From Aurantimonas endophytica (GTDB lineage: Bacteria > Pseudomonadota > Alphaproteobacteria > Rhizobiales > Rhizobiaceae), in assembly GCF_014196845.1 (NCBI RefSeq), contig NZ_JACIEM010000001.1:1302001-1366000 (forward strand): a stretch of DNA of 64,000 nucleotides, written 5' to 3'. Below are positions 17,827 through 26,654 of the stretch, piece by piece. Position numbers and translations under genes: made by a program. The notes under the pieces were generated by a model. It had not been told where the DNA came from and did no database searches. It saw only the letters and a list, made by a program, of their open reading frames with translations. Within the stretch, counting starts at the first letter, position 1; each line of letters begins with the position of its first letter.

Positions 17827-19611
17827 TCAGACCAGCGCCCGGCCCTTGGCGTCGATGGCACGGCCGACCACCTCGTCCGTCGCCTCGTCGGGCAGCAGGA
17901 TCTCGTTATGCGCCTTGCCCGAGGGGATCATCGGGAAGCAATTGGCGAGATTGGCGACGCGGCAGTCGAAAAGCACCGGCTTGTCGACCGCCAGCATCTC
18001 CTCGATCGCGCCATCCAAGTCGCCGGGCTTCTCGCAGCGGATACCGTGGCCGCCATAGGCCTCCGCCAGCTTGACGAAGTCCGGCAGCGCCTCGGTGTAG
18101 GAATGCGACAGGCGGTTGCCGTGCAGCAGCTGCTGCCACTGCCGCACCATGCCCATATACTGGTTGTTGAGGATGAAGATCTTGACGTTGGCGCCGTGCT
18201 GAACCGCCGTCGACATCTCCTGCATGTTCATCAGCACCGACGCATCGCCCGCGATGCAGACCGACAGCGCATCCGGATGGGCGATCTGCGCCCCGATCGA
18301 GGCCGGCAGGCCGTAGCCCATCGTGCCGAGGCCGCCGGACGTCAGCCAGCGGTTCGGCGCCTCGAAGCCGTAGAACTGCGCCGCCCACATCTGGTGCTGG
18401 CCGACTTCGGTGGAAACGTAGGTCTCGCGGTCCTTGGTTGCCTCGTAGAGGCGCTGCACCGCGTATTGCGGCATGATCACGTCGTCGTTCGGCCGGTAGG
18501 CGAGGCAGTTGCGGTCCCGCCAGCCGTCGATCTGCTGCCACCAGGCATCGAACGACGGCGCGTCGACCGAAGCGCCCTGCCCCTTCCAACAGGCGATCAG
18601 GTCGCGCAGGACGTGGGCGACATCGCCGATGATCGGCACCTCGACGCGCACGACCTTGTTGATCGAGGAGGGGTCGATGTCGACGTGGATCTTCCGCGAG
18701 TTCGGCGAGAAGGCGTCGAGCCGGCCGGTGATACGGTCGTCGAAGCGCGCGCCGATGCACAGCATGACGTCGCAGCCATGCATGGCGAGATTGGCCTCGT
18801 AGGTACCGTGCATGCCGAGCATGCCCAGCCAGTTCTTGCCCGACGCCGGATAGGCGCCCAGTCCCATCAGCGTCGAGGTGATCGGAAAGCCGGTGAGGTC
18901 GACAAATTCCCGCAGCAGCTGCGAGGCTTCCGGCCCGGAATTGATGACGCCGCCGCCCGTGTAGATGATCGGCCGGCGCGCACCCGCGAGCAGCGCGACC
19001 GCCGCCTCGACACGTTCGCGATCAGGATCGAGCCGCGGCCGGTAGCTCTCGTGCTTCGGCTGCGCCGGCGGCGGCGTGTAGGTGCCCGTGGCGAACTGCA
19101 CGTCCTTGGGTATGTCGACGACGACCGGGCCGGGTCGGCCGGTGGTCGCGACATGGAACGCCTCGTGCAGGATACGTGAGAGGTCGTTGACGTCCTTCAC
19201 CAGCCAGTTGTGCTTGGTGCAGGGCCGCGTGATGCCGACCGTGTCGCATTCCTGGAAGGCGTCGGAGCCGATCAGCGTCGTCGGGACCTGGCCGGTGATG
19301 CAGACGAGCGGGATGGAATCCATCAGCGCGTCCTGCAGCGCCGTCACCGCGTTGGTGGCGCCCGGCCCCGAGGTCACCAGCATGACGCCGGGCTTCCCTG
19401 TCGATCGAGCATAGCCCTCGGCCGCGTGGCCGGCGCCCTGCTCGTGGCGGACCAGGATGTGGCGGACGTCCTCCTGCTGGAAGATCTCGTCATAGATCGG
19501 CAGCACGGCGCCGCCCGGATAGCCGAACAGGTCGGTGACGCCGTTCTCCTTCAGCGCCCGGACCACCATCTCGGCTCCGGTCATCTCGAGTGTCTGGCCA
19601 GTCGCGTTCAT
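17827..19611 (-). CDS. ilvB: Acetolactate synthase large (catalytic) subunit
   Basis: The ThDP-dependent catalytic subunit of acetohydroxyacid synthase, 594 aa. It makes 2-acetolactate from two pyruvates or acetohydroxybutyrate from pyruvate and 2-oxobutyrate. Motifs: the activating Glu in [17 protein letters not shown], the FAD/substrate region [21 protein letters not shown], and the ThDP-Mg motif [17 protein letters not shown] ending in ILNNQYMGM. The ATG at 19611 follows GGGAAGAG and matches family N-termini; the longer frame upstream reads through the attenuator. Expression is controlled by the leader peptide and terminator at 19691-19804. Confidence 0.97.
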   Translation of the reverse strand: MNATGQTLEMTGAEMVVRALKENGVTDLFGYPGGAVLPIYDEIFQQEDVRHILVRHEQGAGHAAEGYARSTGKPGVMLVTSGPGATNAVTALQDALMDSIPLVCITGQVPTTLIGSDAFQECDTVGITRPCTKHNWLVKDVNDLSRILHEAFHVATTGRPGPVVVDIPKDVQFATGTYTPPPAQPKHESYRPRLDPDRERVEAAVALLAGARRPIIYTGGGVINSGPEASQLLREFVDLTGFPITSTLMGLGAYPASGKNWLGMLGMHGTYEANLAMHGCDVMLCIGARFDDRITGRLDAFSPNSRKIHVDIDPSSINKVVRVEVPIIGDVAHVLRDLIACWKGQGASVDAPSFDAWWQQIDGWRDRNCLAYRPNDDVIMPQYAVQRLYEATKDRETYVSTEVGQHQMWAAQFYGFEAPNRWLTSGGLGTMGYGLPASIGAQIAHPDALSVCIAGDASVLMNMQEMSTAVQHGANVKIFILNNQYMGMVRQWQQLLHGNRLSHSYTEALPDFVKLAEAYGGHGIRCEKPGDLDGAIEEMLAVDKPVLFDCRVANLANCFPMIPSGKAHNEILLPDEATDEVVGRAIDAKGRALV

Positions 19612-19690
19612 CGTCGTGCTCTTCCCGTCTCTTGTTCCGGACCGCTTGCAGTTCCCGTCCGGCTCGAAGGCGCTCCGGATTTCGGGCAAT

Positions 19691-19715
19691 AAAAAAGGGC
19701 CCTGAGGGGGCCCTT
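19691..19715 (-). terminator. Attenuator terminator of ilvB
   Basis: On the minus strand AAGGGCCC pairs with GGGCCCTT around a CCTCA loop, followed by six T residues. It stands 79 bp before the ilvB start codon and after the leader ORF, so it works as an attenuator rather than a gene end. The minus-strand segment CCTCAGG within it can alternatively pair with CCTGAGG at the leader stop codon region (about 19745-19751), a plausible antiterminator. Confidence 0.85.
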
Positions 19716-19718
19716 GCT

Positions 19719-19770
19719 TGCGCACACGTGGCTTTCGCCGGACGGCCTCAGGCCGTCTCGCGTGTGCGCA
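19719..19770 (-). promoter_or_regulatory. Nested leader RNA hairpins of the ilvB attenuator
   Basis: TGCGCACACG (19761-19770) is exactly complementary to 19719-19728, enclosing a second stem GACGGCC/GGCCGTC at about 19736-19757. The first arm overlaps the V-R-T-R codons of the leader peptide directly after the Ile-Leu-Val-Val run, so a ribosome stalled on those codons would mask it. This is the geometry expected for stalling-dependent attenuation. Confidence 0.7.
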
Positions 19771-19804
19771 CTCCTACTACGAGAATCGTGGTCGTCTTGA
19801 TCAT
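19748..19804 (-). CDS. Branched-chain leader peptide of ilvB
   Basis: An 18-codon [21 protein letters not shown], too short to be picked as a normal gene. The Ile-Leu-Val-Val-x-Val run is the signature of ilv attenuator leader peptides: scarcity of charged tRNA-Ile, -Leu or -Val stalls the ribosome there and prevents formation of the terminator at 19691-19715. The start codon lies only 6 nt after a -10 box, so the mRNA probably begins at the A of ATG and the ORF is leaderless. It ends within a hairpin loop. The function follows from sequence and position, not from homology. Confidence 0.85.
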   Translation of the reverse strand: MIKTTTILVVGVRTRETA

Positions 19805-19810
19805 GGCCGG

Positions 19811-19839
19811 AAGCTAGGCTCCTGCGGGGCCCGCGTCAA
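19811..19839 (-). promoter_or_regulatory. Sigma70-type promoter of the ilvB leader
   Basis: Minus strand TTGACG (19834-19839) and TAGCTT (19811-19816) spaced by 17 bp. The hexamer ends 6 nt before the leader-peptide ATG at 19804, placing the expected transcription start at the start codon. Confidence 0.65.
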
Positions 19840-19874
19840 TGCCTCTTTTGCGCGCGTCGGTGCCTTCGTCGTGA

Positions 19875-20684
19875 TCAGGCCGCGGCTTCGACATTGATCC
19901 GCCGATAGGCTGCCTCGGCAAGGGCGTAGATGCCGAAGGCGATGAGGCCGAGCCCGGTCAGCGACAAGAGCGCCCAGCCGAACGACCATCCGGCCATGGC
20001 CGAAAGCGCCGTTTCGATCCCCGGCGTGTCGCCACTGCGGTAGGACGCGGCCCCGGTGACGAGGAGGCCGGCAAGGATGAAGAAGGTGATGCCGCGGGCG
20101 ATCAGGCCAAACTGGCAAACCTGCTTCAGCCAGCTCCGGTCGGCGGGGATGTTCATGTACTTCTCGAAACCGGCCTTGGCTCCTTTGACGACATGCGCGG
20201 CGCCGGCGGCGGCCATGCCGGCAGCGATCGCGTAGGTCAGCCAGACGCCGATCCCGGCTTCGTATGCGGCTTTGACGATACCGTTGCCGCCGCCCCCGCC
20301 AGACCCCAAGCCGATCAGGAGCGTCGCCGCGTAGAAGGCGAGCGCACCGTACGCGAAGGCGCTGATCGTCAGTCCGGTTCGGATGAAGATGCCCTTGACC
20401 CCGGTGCCGTGGCCGTCGATGTCGAAGATCACCTGGAAAAGCCGCCATGCGGCAAAGGCGGCAAGCGCAAGCACCAGCGCCAGCAGCAAAGCGGTTCCGA
20501 AACCGGAGCCGGCCATCTCGTCGATGGCGTCCATCTCGCCCATCGCCTCGCCGCTCGCGAAGGCTGCGCTGAAGGCGAAATAACCGATGATCAGGAACAC
20601 TGCGCCGCGGGCGATATAGCCGGCCCGCGCCGCGTATCGCATGCGATCGCCATGGTCCCTGATGATTGCTTCTGTCGTCGTCAT
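19875..20684 (-). CDS. DUF1206 membrane protein
   Basis: A 269-aa integral membrane protein with six hydrophobic segments arranged as three similar two-helix units. Each unit begins with a Tyr/Arg-Gly motif: AARAGYIARGAVFLIIGYFA, LTISAFAYGALAFYAATLL with its partner, and CQFGLIARGITFFILAGLL. This is the pattern of the DUF1206 family, whose function is unknown. The start at 20684 gives the typical charged N-terminus. It is on the same strand as ilvB but upstream of the ilvB promoter, so it is a separate unit. Confidence 0.9.
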   Translation of the reverse strand: MTTTEAIIRDHGDRMRYAARAGYIARGAVFLIIGYFAFSAAFASGEAMGEMDAIDEMAGSGFGTALLLALVLALAAFAAWRLFQVIFDIDGHGTGVKGIFIRTGLTISAFAYGALAFYAATLLIGLGSGGGGGNGIVKAAYEAGIGVWLTYAIAAGMAAAGAAHVVKGAKAGFEKYMNIPADRSWLKQVCQFGLIARGITFFILAGLLVTGAASYRSGDTPGIETALSAMAGWSFGWALLSLTGLGLIAFGIYALAEAAYRRINVEAAA

Positions 20685-20762
20685 GCTGCTCCCCGCGCGC
20701 TCCAGCCGATACGCACGGGCCCCGGCCCTAGTTCCCCGGTTTGTAGCAGAAAGGTGACGGAG

Positions 20763-21545
20763 TCAGGCGCAAACCCGGTTACGGCCGGCCTGCTTTGCGG
20801 CATAGAGATTGACGTCGGCGCGCTTGTAGAAGCCGGCGCAATCGTCCTCCGGCGTCGAGACAGCGAGGCCGATCGAAGCGGTCACCCGGATCCGGATGGT
20901 GCCAAGATCGAGCGGCAGCGCCGCGATCGCCCCGCGGATCCGCTCCGCCAGCATGGTGAGCTCGGCCGCCTCGACGTTCGGCGCCACGATGGCGAATTCC
21001 TCGCCCCCGAGCCGGGCCACCACATCGTGGTACCGCGTGAACTCGAACAGGCAAGCCGCAATCGCCTTGAGCACCTCGTCCCCCACGTCGTGCCCGTAGG
21101 TGTCGTTGATCGCCTTGAAGTGATCGAGGTCGAGGATCATCAGCCCGATCGGTCGCTTGATCCGGGCGAACTCCGCGAGAAAATGCCCGAGCGCCGCATC
21201 GAAGAAACGCCGGTTGTTCATGCCGGTGAGCGGGTCGGTCAGCGCCGCCGTCTCGAGGTCCTGCGAGCGCTGCTTGAGGACCCCGGTCAGCGACTGCAGC
21301 TTGTCCTGCTCGCGGAACTGCCGGCGCATGGTCGGCAGCAGCCAGAACAGCCCGATCGCCACCGCCAGCAGCATCGACGCCATCGTTCCCGTGAAGAGGA
21401 TGGTGCCGGTGCGCCGCGCCTCCTCCAGACCCGCCACTGCGAGCGCAGGCTGGGCGACGGCGTACAAGGCCGCGATCCCGGCAGACGCCGTGACGATCGC
21501 TCCCAGGAATAGGAGAACCGTCAGTTCCGCTTTGCTGATGGTCAT
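20763..21545 (-). CDS. Membrane diguanylate cyclase (GGDEF)
   Basis: A 260-aa protein with two N-terminal transmembrane helices (about 8-30 and 45-68), a short coiled linker, and a GGDEF domain from about residue 95. The active-site motif is RLGGEEF, and an RxxD inhibitory site (RYHD) lies five residues before it, so it should make cyclic di-GMP under product feedback. The usual substrate-binding segment LDLDHFKAINDTYGHDVGD is intact. No extracytoplasmic sensor domain is visible; the two helices enclose only a short loop. The PilZ protein at 6.2 kb could be a receptor. Confidence 0.92.
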   Translation of the reverse strand: MTISKAELTVLLFLGAIVTASAGIAALYAVAQPALAVAGLEEARRTGTILFTGTMASMLLAVAIGLFWLLPTMRRQFREQDKLQSLTGVLKQRSQDLETAALTDPLTGMNNRRFFDAALGHFLAEFARIKRPIGLMILDLDHFKAINDTYGHDVGDEVLKAIAACLFEFTRYHDVVARLGGEEFAIVAPNVEAAELTMLAERIRGAIAALPLDLGTIRIRVTASIGLAVSTPEDDCAGFYKRADVNLYAAKQAGRNRVCA

Positions 21546-21615
21546 GGGTGAAGGTCCGAAAGCGCGTTCCGGAAAACCTAGCGCTTCGGCGTGAAAACCC
21601 GCTTAAGACGATCGG

Positions 21616-22524
21616 TCAAATGCCCTCGATGCCTGCGGGATCGGGCCCTTCCAGCCGCTGCCAATCCGGCCCGAACTGATGCCGGAACCAGGTTTCCTGC
21701 CGCTTGGCGTATTGCCGCGTGCGCGTCACCGCCCGTTCGCGCGCGGCCACCAGATCCAGCGAGCCGTCGATGACGGCCCCGAGTTCGTCGACGCCGATCG
21801 CGCGCGCGGCGGACCCACCCATCGCCCCCGGCATGGCGCGAAACGCCGCTACCTCCGCGACGGCGCCCTCGGCCAGCATGTCGGCGAACCGGCGAGCGAT
21901 CCGCTCGCGCAGCACCGGGCGCTCCGGGGTCAGCACGACCTTGACGGTCCGCGCCATGCTCAGGGGCCCCTCGCCCCGCCCGGCCTGGAGTGCCGACAGC
22001 GTCCGGCCGCTCGCCTCGCCCACCTCGAGCGCCCGCACGATACGCTGCCCGTCGGCGGAAGCGATCCGGGCTGCGGCGGCAGGATCGCGTTCGGCAAGAA
22101 GCCCGTGCAGCGCCGCCGCACCCTCCGCCGCGAGTCGGCCGCGCCAGTGCTCGCGAATGGCAGCCGGCACCGGCGGCATCGTATCGAGCAGCCCGAGAAG
22201 TGCCTTGAAATAGAGGCCGGTGCCGCCGCAGACGATCGGCAGCCGCCCGCCGGACTTTGCGGCGGCAAGACTGGCGGCGGCGTCGCGCAGATAGGCGCCC
22301 GCAGAATAGGCTTCGGCGGGGTTCACATGGCCATAGAGGTCGTGCGGCACGGCCGCCATGTCCGCCGCGGAGGGGCGCGCGGTCAGGATCGACAACCCGT
22401 CATAGACCTGCATCGAATCGGCGTTGACGACTACCCCGTCCAGCCGGCGGGCGAGCTCGAGCGCCAGGCGCGACTTGCCGCTCGCCGTCGGCCCCGCTAT
22501 CAGAACCGCCTCTACAGCCGCCAT
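21616..22524 (-). CDS. miaA: tRNA dimethylallyltransferase
   Basis: MiaA transfers a dimethylallyl group to N6 of A37 in tRNAs that read codons starting with U. The 302-aa protein has Walker A GPTASGKSRLALELA at residue 9, the DSMQVYDGL motif that binds A37, the GTGLYFKALLGLLD region, and the tRNA-binding KRQETWFRHQFG near the C-terminus. The start ATG is 17 bp from the divergent serB ATG, so the two promoters must overlap the genes or be very compact. miaA near serB and ilvB is a typical rhizobial arrangement. Confidence 0.96.
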   Translation of the reverse strand: MAAVEAVLIAGPTASGKSRLALELARRLDGVVVNADSMQVYDGLSILTARPSAADMAAVPHDLYGHVNPAEAYSAGAYLRDAAASLAAAKSGGRLPIVCGGTGLYFKALLGLLDTMPPVPAAIREHWRGRLAAEGAAALHGLLAERDPAAAARIASADGQRIVRALEVGEASGRTLSALQAGRGEGPLSMARTVKVVLTPERPVLRERIARRFADMLAEGAVAEVAAFRAMPGAMGGSAARAIGVDELGAVIDGSLDLVAARERAVTRTRQYAKRQETWFRHQFGPDWQRLEGPDPAGIEGI

Positions 22525-22541
22525 ATCCGGACCGTATCTCC

Positions 22542-23429
22542 ATGTTCGTCGCCACGCTCATCGCCGCCCCGTCTGGGCCGGGACTTCCCGCGGGTGCCGT
22601 CGGCGAGATCGCCGGCCGCCTCGGCGCATCGGCCGATGAGACCACCTGGCTCGACGAGGGCTACGCCGTCGATATCGGCTTCGAAACGCCGGTGACGGCA
22701 GCGCAGAGCGAGGAGATGGCCGGGATCGCCGCCGCCTCGGCCTTCGACTGCGTCCTGCAGGAGCGGGCCGGACGGCGCAAGCGCTTTCTGATCGCCGACA
22801 TGGACTCCACCATGATCGACCAGGAGTGCATCGACGAACTGGCCGCGGAGATCGGCATCAAGGACCGCGTCGCCGCCATCACGGCCCGGGCGATGAACGG
22901 CGAGATCGCCTTCGAACCGGCACTGCGCGAGCGCGTCGCCCTGCTGGCCGGCCTGCCGGAATCCATCATCGGCCAGGTCATCGCCGAGCGCATCACGCTG
23001 GCATCGGGCGGCGGCGCTCTCGTGGCCACGATGCGCGCGAGCGGCGCCCATACCGCCCTCGTCTCGGGCGGCTTCACCGTCTTCACCGGCCCGATCGCCG
23101 AACGCCTCGGCTTTCACGAGAACCGCGCCAACCGGCTGCTGGCGGCGGACGGCAGACTGACAGGCGAAGTCGCGGAGCCGATCCTTGGCGCTGCCGCGAA
23201 GGTCGAAGCCCTGCGTGACATCGCCGGCCGTCTGGGGATCGGGACCGAGCATGTCCTGGCGGTCGGCGACGGCGCCAACGATCTGCCGATGCTGGAGCTT
23301 GCCGGCTCGGGCGTCGCGCTGCACGCCAAGCCGGCTGTCGCGGCGCGCGCCCGCCACCGCATCGACCATGGAGACCTTACCGCCCTGCTCTTCCTCCAGG
23401 GCTACCGGCGCGACGAATTCCGTCACTGA
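22542..23429 (+). CDS. serB: Phosphoserine phosphatase
   Basis: SerB dephosphorylates O-phospho-L-serine, the final step of serine synthesis. The 295-aa HAD-family protein has the nucleophile motif ADMDSTMI near residue 85, motif II SGGFTVF, motif III Lys in KVEALRD, and motif IV GDGANDLPMLELAG. The N-terminal 75 residues form a divergent regulatory domain as in proteobacterial SerB. It is divergent to miaA (17-bp gap) and convergent with the Do protease gene (19-bp gap). No terminator hairpin is evident between serB and the protease gene. Confidence 0.95.
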   Translation: MFVATLIAAPSGPGLPAGAVGEIAGRLGASADETTWLDEGYAVDIGFETPVTAAQSEEMAGIAAASAFDCVLQERAGRRKRFLIADMDSTMIDQECIDELAAEIGIKDRVAAITARAMNGEIAFEPALRERVALLAGLPESIIGQVIAERITLASGGGALVATMRASGAHTALVSGGFTVFTGPIAERLGFHENRANRLLAADGRLTGEVAEPILGAAAKVEALRDIAGRLGIGTEHVLAVGDGANDLPMLELAGSGVALHAKPAVAARARHRIDHGDLTALLFLQGYRRDEFRH

Positions 23430-23448
23430 TCGCGCCGGTCGTACCCGG

Positions 23449-25086
23449 TCAGTCGATCGGCACGACCACGAAGCGCAGATCGCCGCTTGCCGAGGCCAGA
23501 AGCAGCAGCGCGTTGCGCCGCCCGTCCGCCTTCAGTTTGGCGATCTTGTCCGCCACTTCCTGCGGTTCGGAAACTTCTTCCTGCGCCACCTCGCGGATCA
23601 CCGCGCCGGCCTCGATACCCTTCTCCGCAGCGCTGGAGTTCGGCTCGACCTGGGTGATCACCACACCCTCGACGTCGTCGCCGAGGCCATATTGCCCGCG
23701 CAACGGCGCATCGATCGCCGACAGGGTAAGGCCGAGCGTGACCACGGACGCGGACGACACGGCTTCGTCGTCGGCCGCATCGGCGTTCGCGGCGGGCTCG
23801 CTTGCCGCCTCGCTCTCGGCCATCAGCTTCTCGCCGTCCTCGAGTCGTCCGAGCGTCACCTCGACCGACAGGGGCTGCGCGGGGGCGGCGGTGTCTTCCT
23901 TGCGCAACAATTCGACGGTCACGGTCTCGCCCACCGGCGTCTCCGCGACGATGCGTGGCAGGTCGCGGGACGACTCGATCTCCTGGTCGTTGAACCGGAC
24001 GATGACGTCGCCGACCTTGAGCAGCCCGTTGTCGGACGGCCCGCCTGGCACGATCCCCATGACCACGGCGCCCTTCGCCTCGGGGATCCCGAGACCTTCG
24101 GCAATGTCGTCGGTGACGGCCTGCAGGCGGATGCCGAGCCAGCCGCGGCGGGTCTCGCCGAATTCCCTCAGCTGGTCGACGACGTTGACGGCCAGCTGCG
24201 CCGGGATCGAGAAACCGATGCCGATCGAGCCGCCGGTCGGAGAGATGATCGCGGTGTTGATGCCCACCACCCGGCCGTTCATGTCGAACAGCGGCCCGCC
24301 GGAATTGCCGCGATTGATCGCCGCGTCGGTCTGGATGAAATTGTCGTAGGGGCCGGCATTGATGTTGCGCCCGCGCGCCGAAACGATGCCGACCGAGACC
24401 GAGCCGCCGAGGCCGAACGGGTTGCCGATCGCCATCACCCAGTCGCCGATGCGCAGCGCTTCGGAATCGCCGAACTCAACGGCCGGCAGCGGCTCCGGCG
24501 GATTGACCTTCAGCACAGCGAGATCGGTCTTCGGATCCGTGCCCAATAGTTCGGCGTCGAGCCTGGTCCCGTCTGCGAAATTGACGGTGATGGTGTCGGC
24601 ATCGGCAATGACGTGATTGTTGGTGATGACAACGCCGGACGGGTCGACGACGAAGCCCGAGCCGAGCGACTGGACGCGGCGGTCGCCGACGCCGTCGTCG
24701 CCGCGCAGGAGATCGTCGAAGAAGTCCTGCAGCGGCGATCCCTCCGGCGCCTCGAGCTCGGGGATGCCGCCGCCAGGGCGATCCACCGTCTGCGACGTCG
24801 AGATGTTGACCACTGCGTCGAGCAGCGATTCGGCAAGGTCGGCGACCGAGGCCGGACCGCGCGAAGCGGCCTGTGCGGCCGCGGGCGGTGCCGCCGGTGC
24901 AACGCTCGGGGCGGACGGCGCGTCCTCCTCGACCGGGGGTGCCGGCAGTGCCGGCACGGAGGGCTCGGGCGCCGGCAACGGCTCGACGGCCTGGGCGGCA
25001 CCCGGAAGCGGTTGCATCAGCGCCGACGCGGCGAGCCAGGCAGCCGCAAGAGACGTGATCGGCAGGCGGCGCAGGCGAGCGTTCAT
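23449..25086 (-). CDS. Do/DegP-family periplasmic serine protease
   Basis: A 545-aa HtrA-type protease and chaperone of the periplasm. Signal peptide at 1-30, then a Pro/Ala-rich linker to about 75, trypsin-like domain, and two PDZ domains. The catalytic triad is His about 158 (VITNNHVIAD), Asp about 188 (KTDLAVLKV) and Ser about 262 (GNSGGPLFD). PDZ1 begins near GWLGIRLQAV and PDZ2 near VVTLGLTLSAI. ATG at 25086 has GAGG upstream. The gene lies downstream of hflK-hflC-DUF2065 with a 234-bp gap, so it may be co-transcribed or have its own stress promoter; none was identified. Confidence 0.95.
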   Translation of the reverse strand: MNARLRRLPITSLAAAWLAASALMQPLPGAAQAVEPLPAPEPSVPALPAPPVEEDAPSAPSVAPAAPPAAAQAASRGPASVADLAESLLDAVVNISTSQTVDRPGGGIPELEAPEGSPLQDFFDDLLRGDDGVGDRRVQSLGSGFVVDPSGVVITNNHVIADADTITVNFADGTRLDAELLGTDPKTDLAVLKVNPPEPLPAVEFGDSEALRIGDWVMAIGNPFGLGGSVSVGIVSARGRNINAGPYDNFIQTDAAINRGNSGGPLFDMNGRVVGINTAIISPTGGSIGIGFSIPAQLAVNVVDQLREFGETRRGWLGIRLQAVTDDIAEGLGIPEAKGAVVMGIVPGGPSDNGLLKVGDVIVRFNDQEIESSRDLPRIVAETPVGETVTVELLRKEDTAAPAQPLSVEVTLGRLEDGEKLMAESEAASEPAANADAADDEAVSSASVVTLGLTLSAIDAPLRGQYGLGDDVEGVVITQVEPNSSAAEKGIEAGAVIREVAQEEVSEPQEVADKIAKLKADGRRNALLLLASASGDLRFVVVPID

Positions 25087-25320
25087 CGCAGGTCCTCTCG
25101 GATCGGGAAGGCGGCGGCCGAATTGTCGTACGCCTGCTGGCGGATCATCGAACTGGCGTCGGACACATCCGCATGTGCCGCCCGCCGGCGCCGCGCGTCT
25201 CCGCCAGCCTGCCACGACGTCGCCCTGTCGGGAGCGGAGCGGAAAAAAGCGACCGAATCAAGTTGCTTGCGAGCAGTTGACGCGGCCGTGACCGAGTAGC
25301 GCGCGCGGCGACTGCCGTGT

Positions 25321-25506
25321 TCAATGCCGCACCAGCCAGACCAGCGCGACACCGAAGACTGCGGCAACAAGGCCCACGGCTCGCAACGTGCCGTCCGGCA
25401 TCGCCTGGATCCGCCGTGCCATGTCCCGCATCTGGGTGGGGATGAGACAATAGGCGACGCCCTCGATCACCAGGAGGAGACCGAGGGCGACGACAAGGTC
25501 GCTCAC
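25321..25506 (-). CDS. DUF2065 small membrane protein
   Basis: A 61-aa protein with two transmembrane helices (about 3-20 and 43-58) and the connecting motif YCLIPTQMRDMARRIQAMPDG, split by a short charged loop. It matches DUF2065, a family regularly found next to hflK/hflC. It starts with GTG overlapping the hflC stop (GTGA), so it is translationally coupled. Function unknown; a link to the HflKC complex or FtsH is suggested by context only. Confidence 0.9.
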   Translation of the reverse strand: MSDLVVALGLLLVIEGVAYCLIPTQMRDMARRIQAMPDGTLRAVGLVAAVFGVALVWLVRH

Positions 25507-26654
25507 TGCGCGGCGGCAGCCGGCGCGTTTCCGGGAGCGATCTCGGAGACGTCGGCACCGCCGACGTCAGCGGTCGGGTCCGCCGCGGCGGGTGCCTCGG
25601 CAGCAGGTGACGGCGCATCCGGCACGCCCGCCTCTTCCGTCGCAGGCGCATCGGCTGCGGCCGGCGGAACCGGCGCGGCTGCCGTGTCCCCGTTCTGCGG
25701 AGCCGCAGGCGCTGCAGCTTCCGGTCCCGTCGGCGCCGCCGATGGCCGGCCCGTCGAGGCCGGCGCGCCGCCCATCGTGCCGCCATCGGTCTGGAAGTAG
25801 CGGAAGAACTCCGAGTCCGGCGACAGGACCAGCGTGGTGCCGGAATTCGCCAGCGAGTCGCGATAGGCCTGCATCGACCGGTAGAAGTCGAAGAACTCCG
25901 GATTGGCGCCGAAAGCCCCCGCGAAGATGGCGTTGCGCTCGGCGTCGCCCTCACCCTGGAGGATCTCCGCATCGCGCTGGGCAACCGCGACGGTCTCGAC
26001 CACCTCACGGTCGGAGCCGGCGCGGATCTCCCGCGCCGCGACCTGACCGCGAGCCCGGAGCCGCTCGGCTTCCGCCAGGCGCTCGGCCTGCATCCGCTCA
26101 TAGGTCTGCTGCGAGACCTCCCGCGTCAGATCGGTGCGGCGGATCCTGACGTCGGTCAGTTCGAGACCGAGCGACGCCGCATCCGGCCGGATCTGGTCGC
26201 GGACCTGGCGCATCATGTCGCCCCGCTCGGCCGACAGTGCCGCCTCGAAGCCGCGCAGGCCGTACACCCGGCGAAGCGCCGCGTCGAGACGGGTGCGCAG
26301 TCGCTGCTCGGCCTGCGGGATCGAGCCCGAGACCGACTGCAGGAAGCGGGCCGGGTCGGAGATGTTGTAGACGAGGAAAGCGTCGACCTCGTAGAACTTG
26401 CCGCCCGAAACCTGGACGCGGATATCGTCGAGGTCGAAGCGCAGCAGCCGGTCCGGCAGCTTGCGGACATTGTCCGCGCCGGCGAAGGAGAACGGCATCT
26501 TGAAATAGAGGCCGGGCTCGGAGACGACCCGCTGGATCTCGCCGAAGCGCAGGACGGCGGCCTGCTCCTTCTCGTTGACGATGAAGATCGAATTCCAGGC
26601 GAGCAGCAGGACGACTGCGACCGCGATCACGACGCCGTAGAAACGGTTGGCCAT
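25503..26654 (-). CDS. hflC: HflC, SPFH/Band 7 regulator of FtsH
   Basis: A 383-aa inner-membrane protein with one N-terminal helix (VVIAVAVVLLLAWNSIFIV) and a periplasmic SPFH domain. Family motifs include NEKEQAAVLRFGEI, EPGLYFKMPF and GEGDAERNAIFAGAFG. With HflK it forms the large cage around the FtsH protease and modulates degradation of membrane proteins. The C-terminus carries an unusual 85-residue Ala/Pro/Glu tail (about 298-383) absent from enteric HflC. ATGA overlap with hflK upstream and GTGA overlap with DUF2065 downstream make a tightly coupled operon. Confidence 0.95.
   Translation of the reverse strand: MANRFYGVVIAVAVVLLLAWNSIFIVNEKEQAAVLRFGEIQRVVSEPGLYFKMPFSFAGADNVRKLPDRLLRFDLDDIRVQVSGGKFYEVDAFLVYNISDPARFLQSVSGSIPQAEQRLRTRLDAALRRVYGLRGFEAALSAERGDMMRQVRDQIRPDAASLGLELTDVRIRRTDLTREVSQQTYERMQAERLAEAERLRARGQVAAREIRAGSDREVVETVAVAQRDAEILQGEGDAERNAIFAGAFGANPEFFDFYRSMQAYRDSLANSGTTLVLSPDSEFFRYFQTDGGTMGGAPASTGRPSAAPTGPEAAAPAAPQNGDTAAAPVPPAAADAPATEEAGVPDAPSPAAEAPAAADPTADVGGADVSEIAPGNAPAAAAQ

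Noticed and set aside
20193-21512. 439-aa plus-strand frame over DUF1206 and GGDEF genes
   Set aside because: Spans two unrelated minus-strand genes and their gap, so it cannot be a conserved gene.
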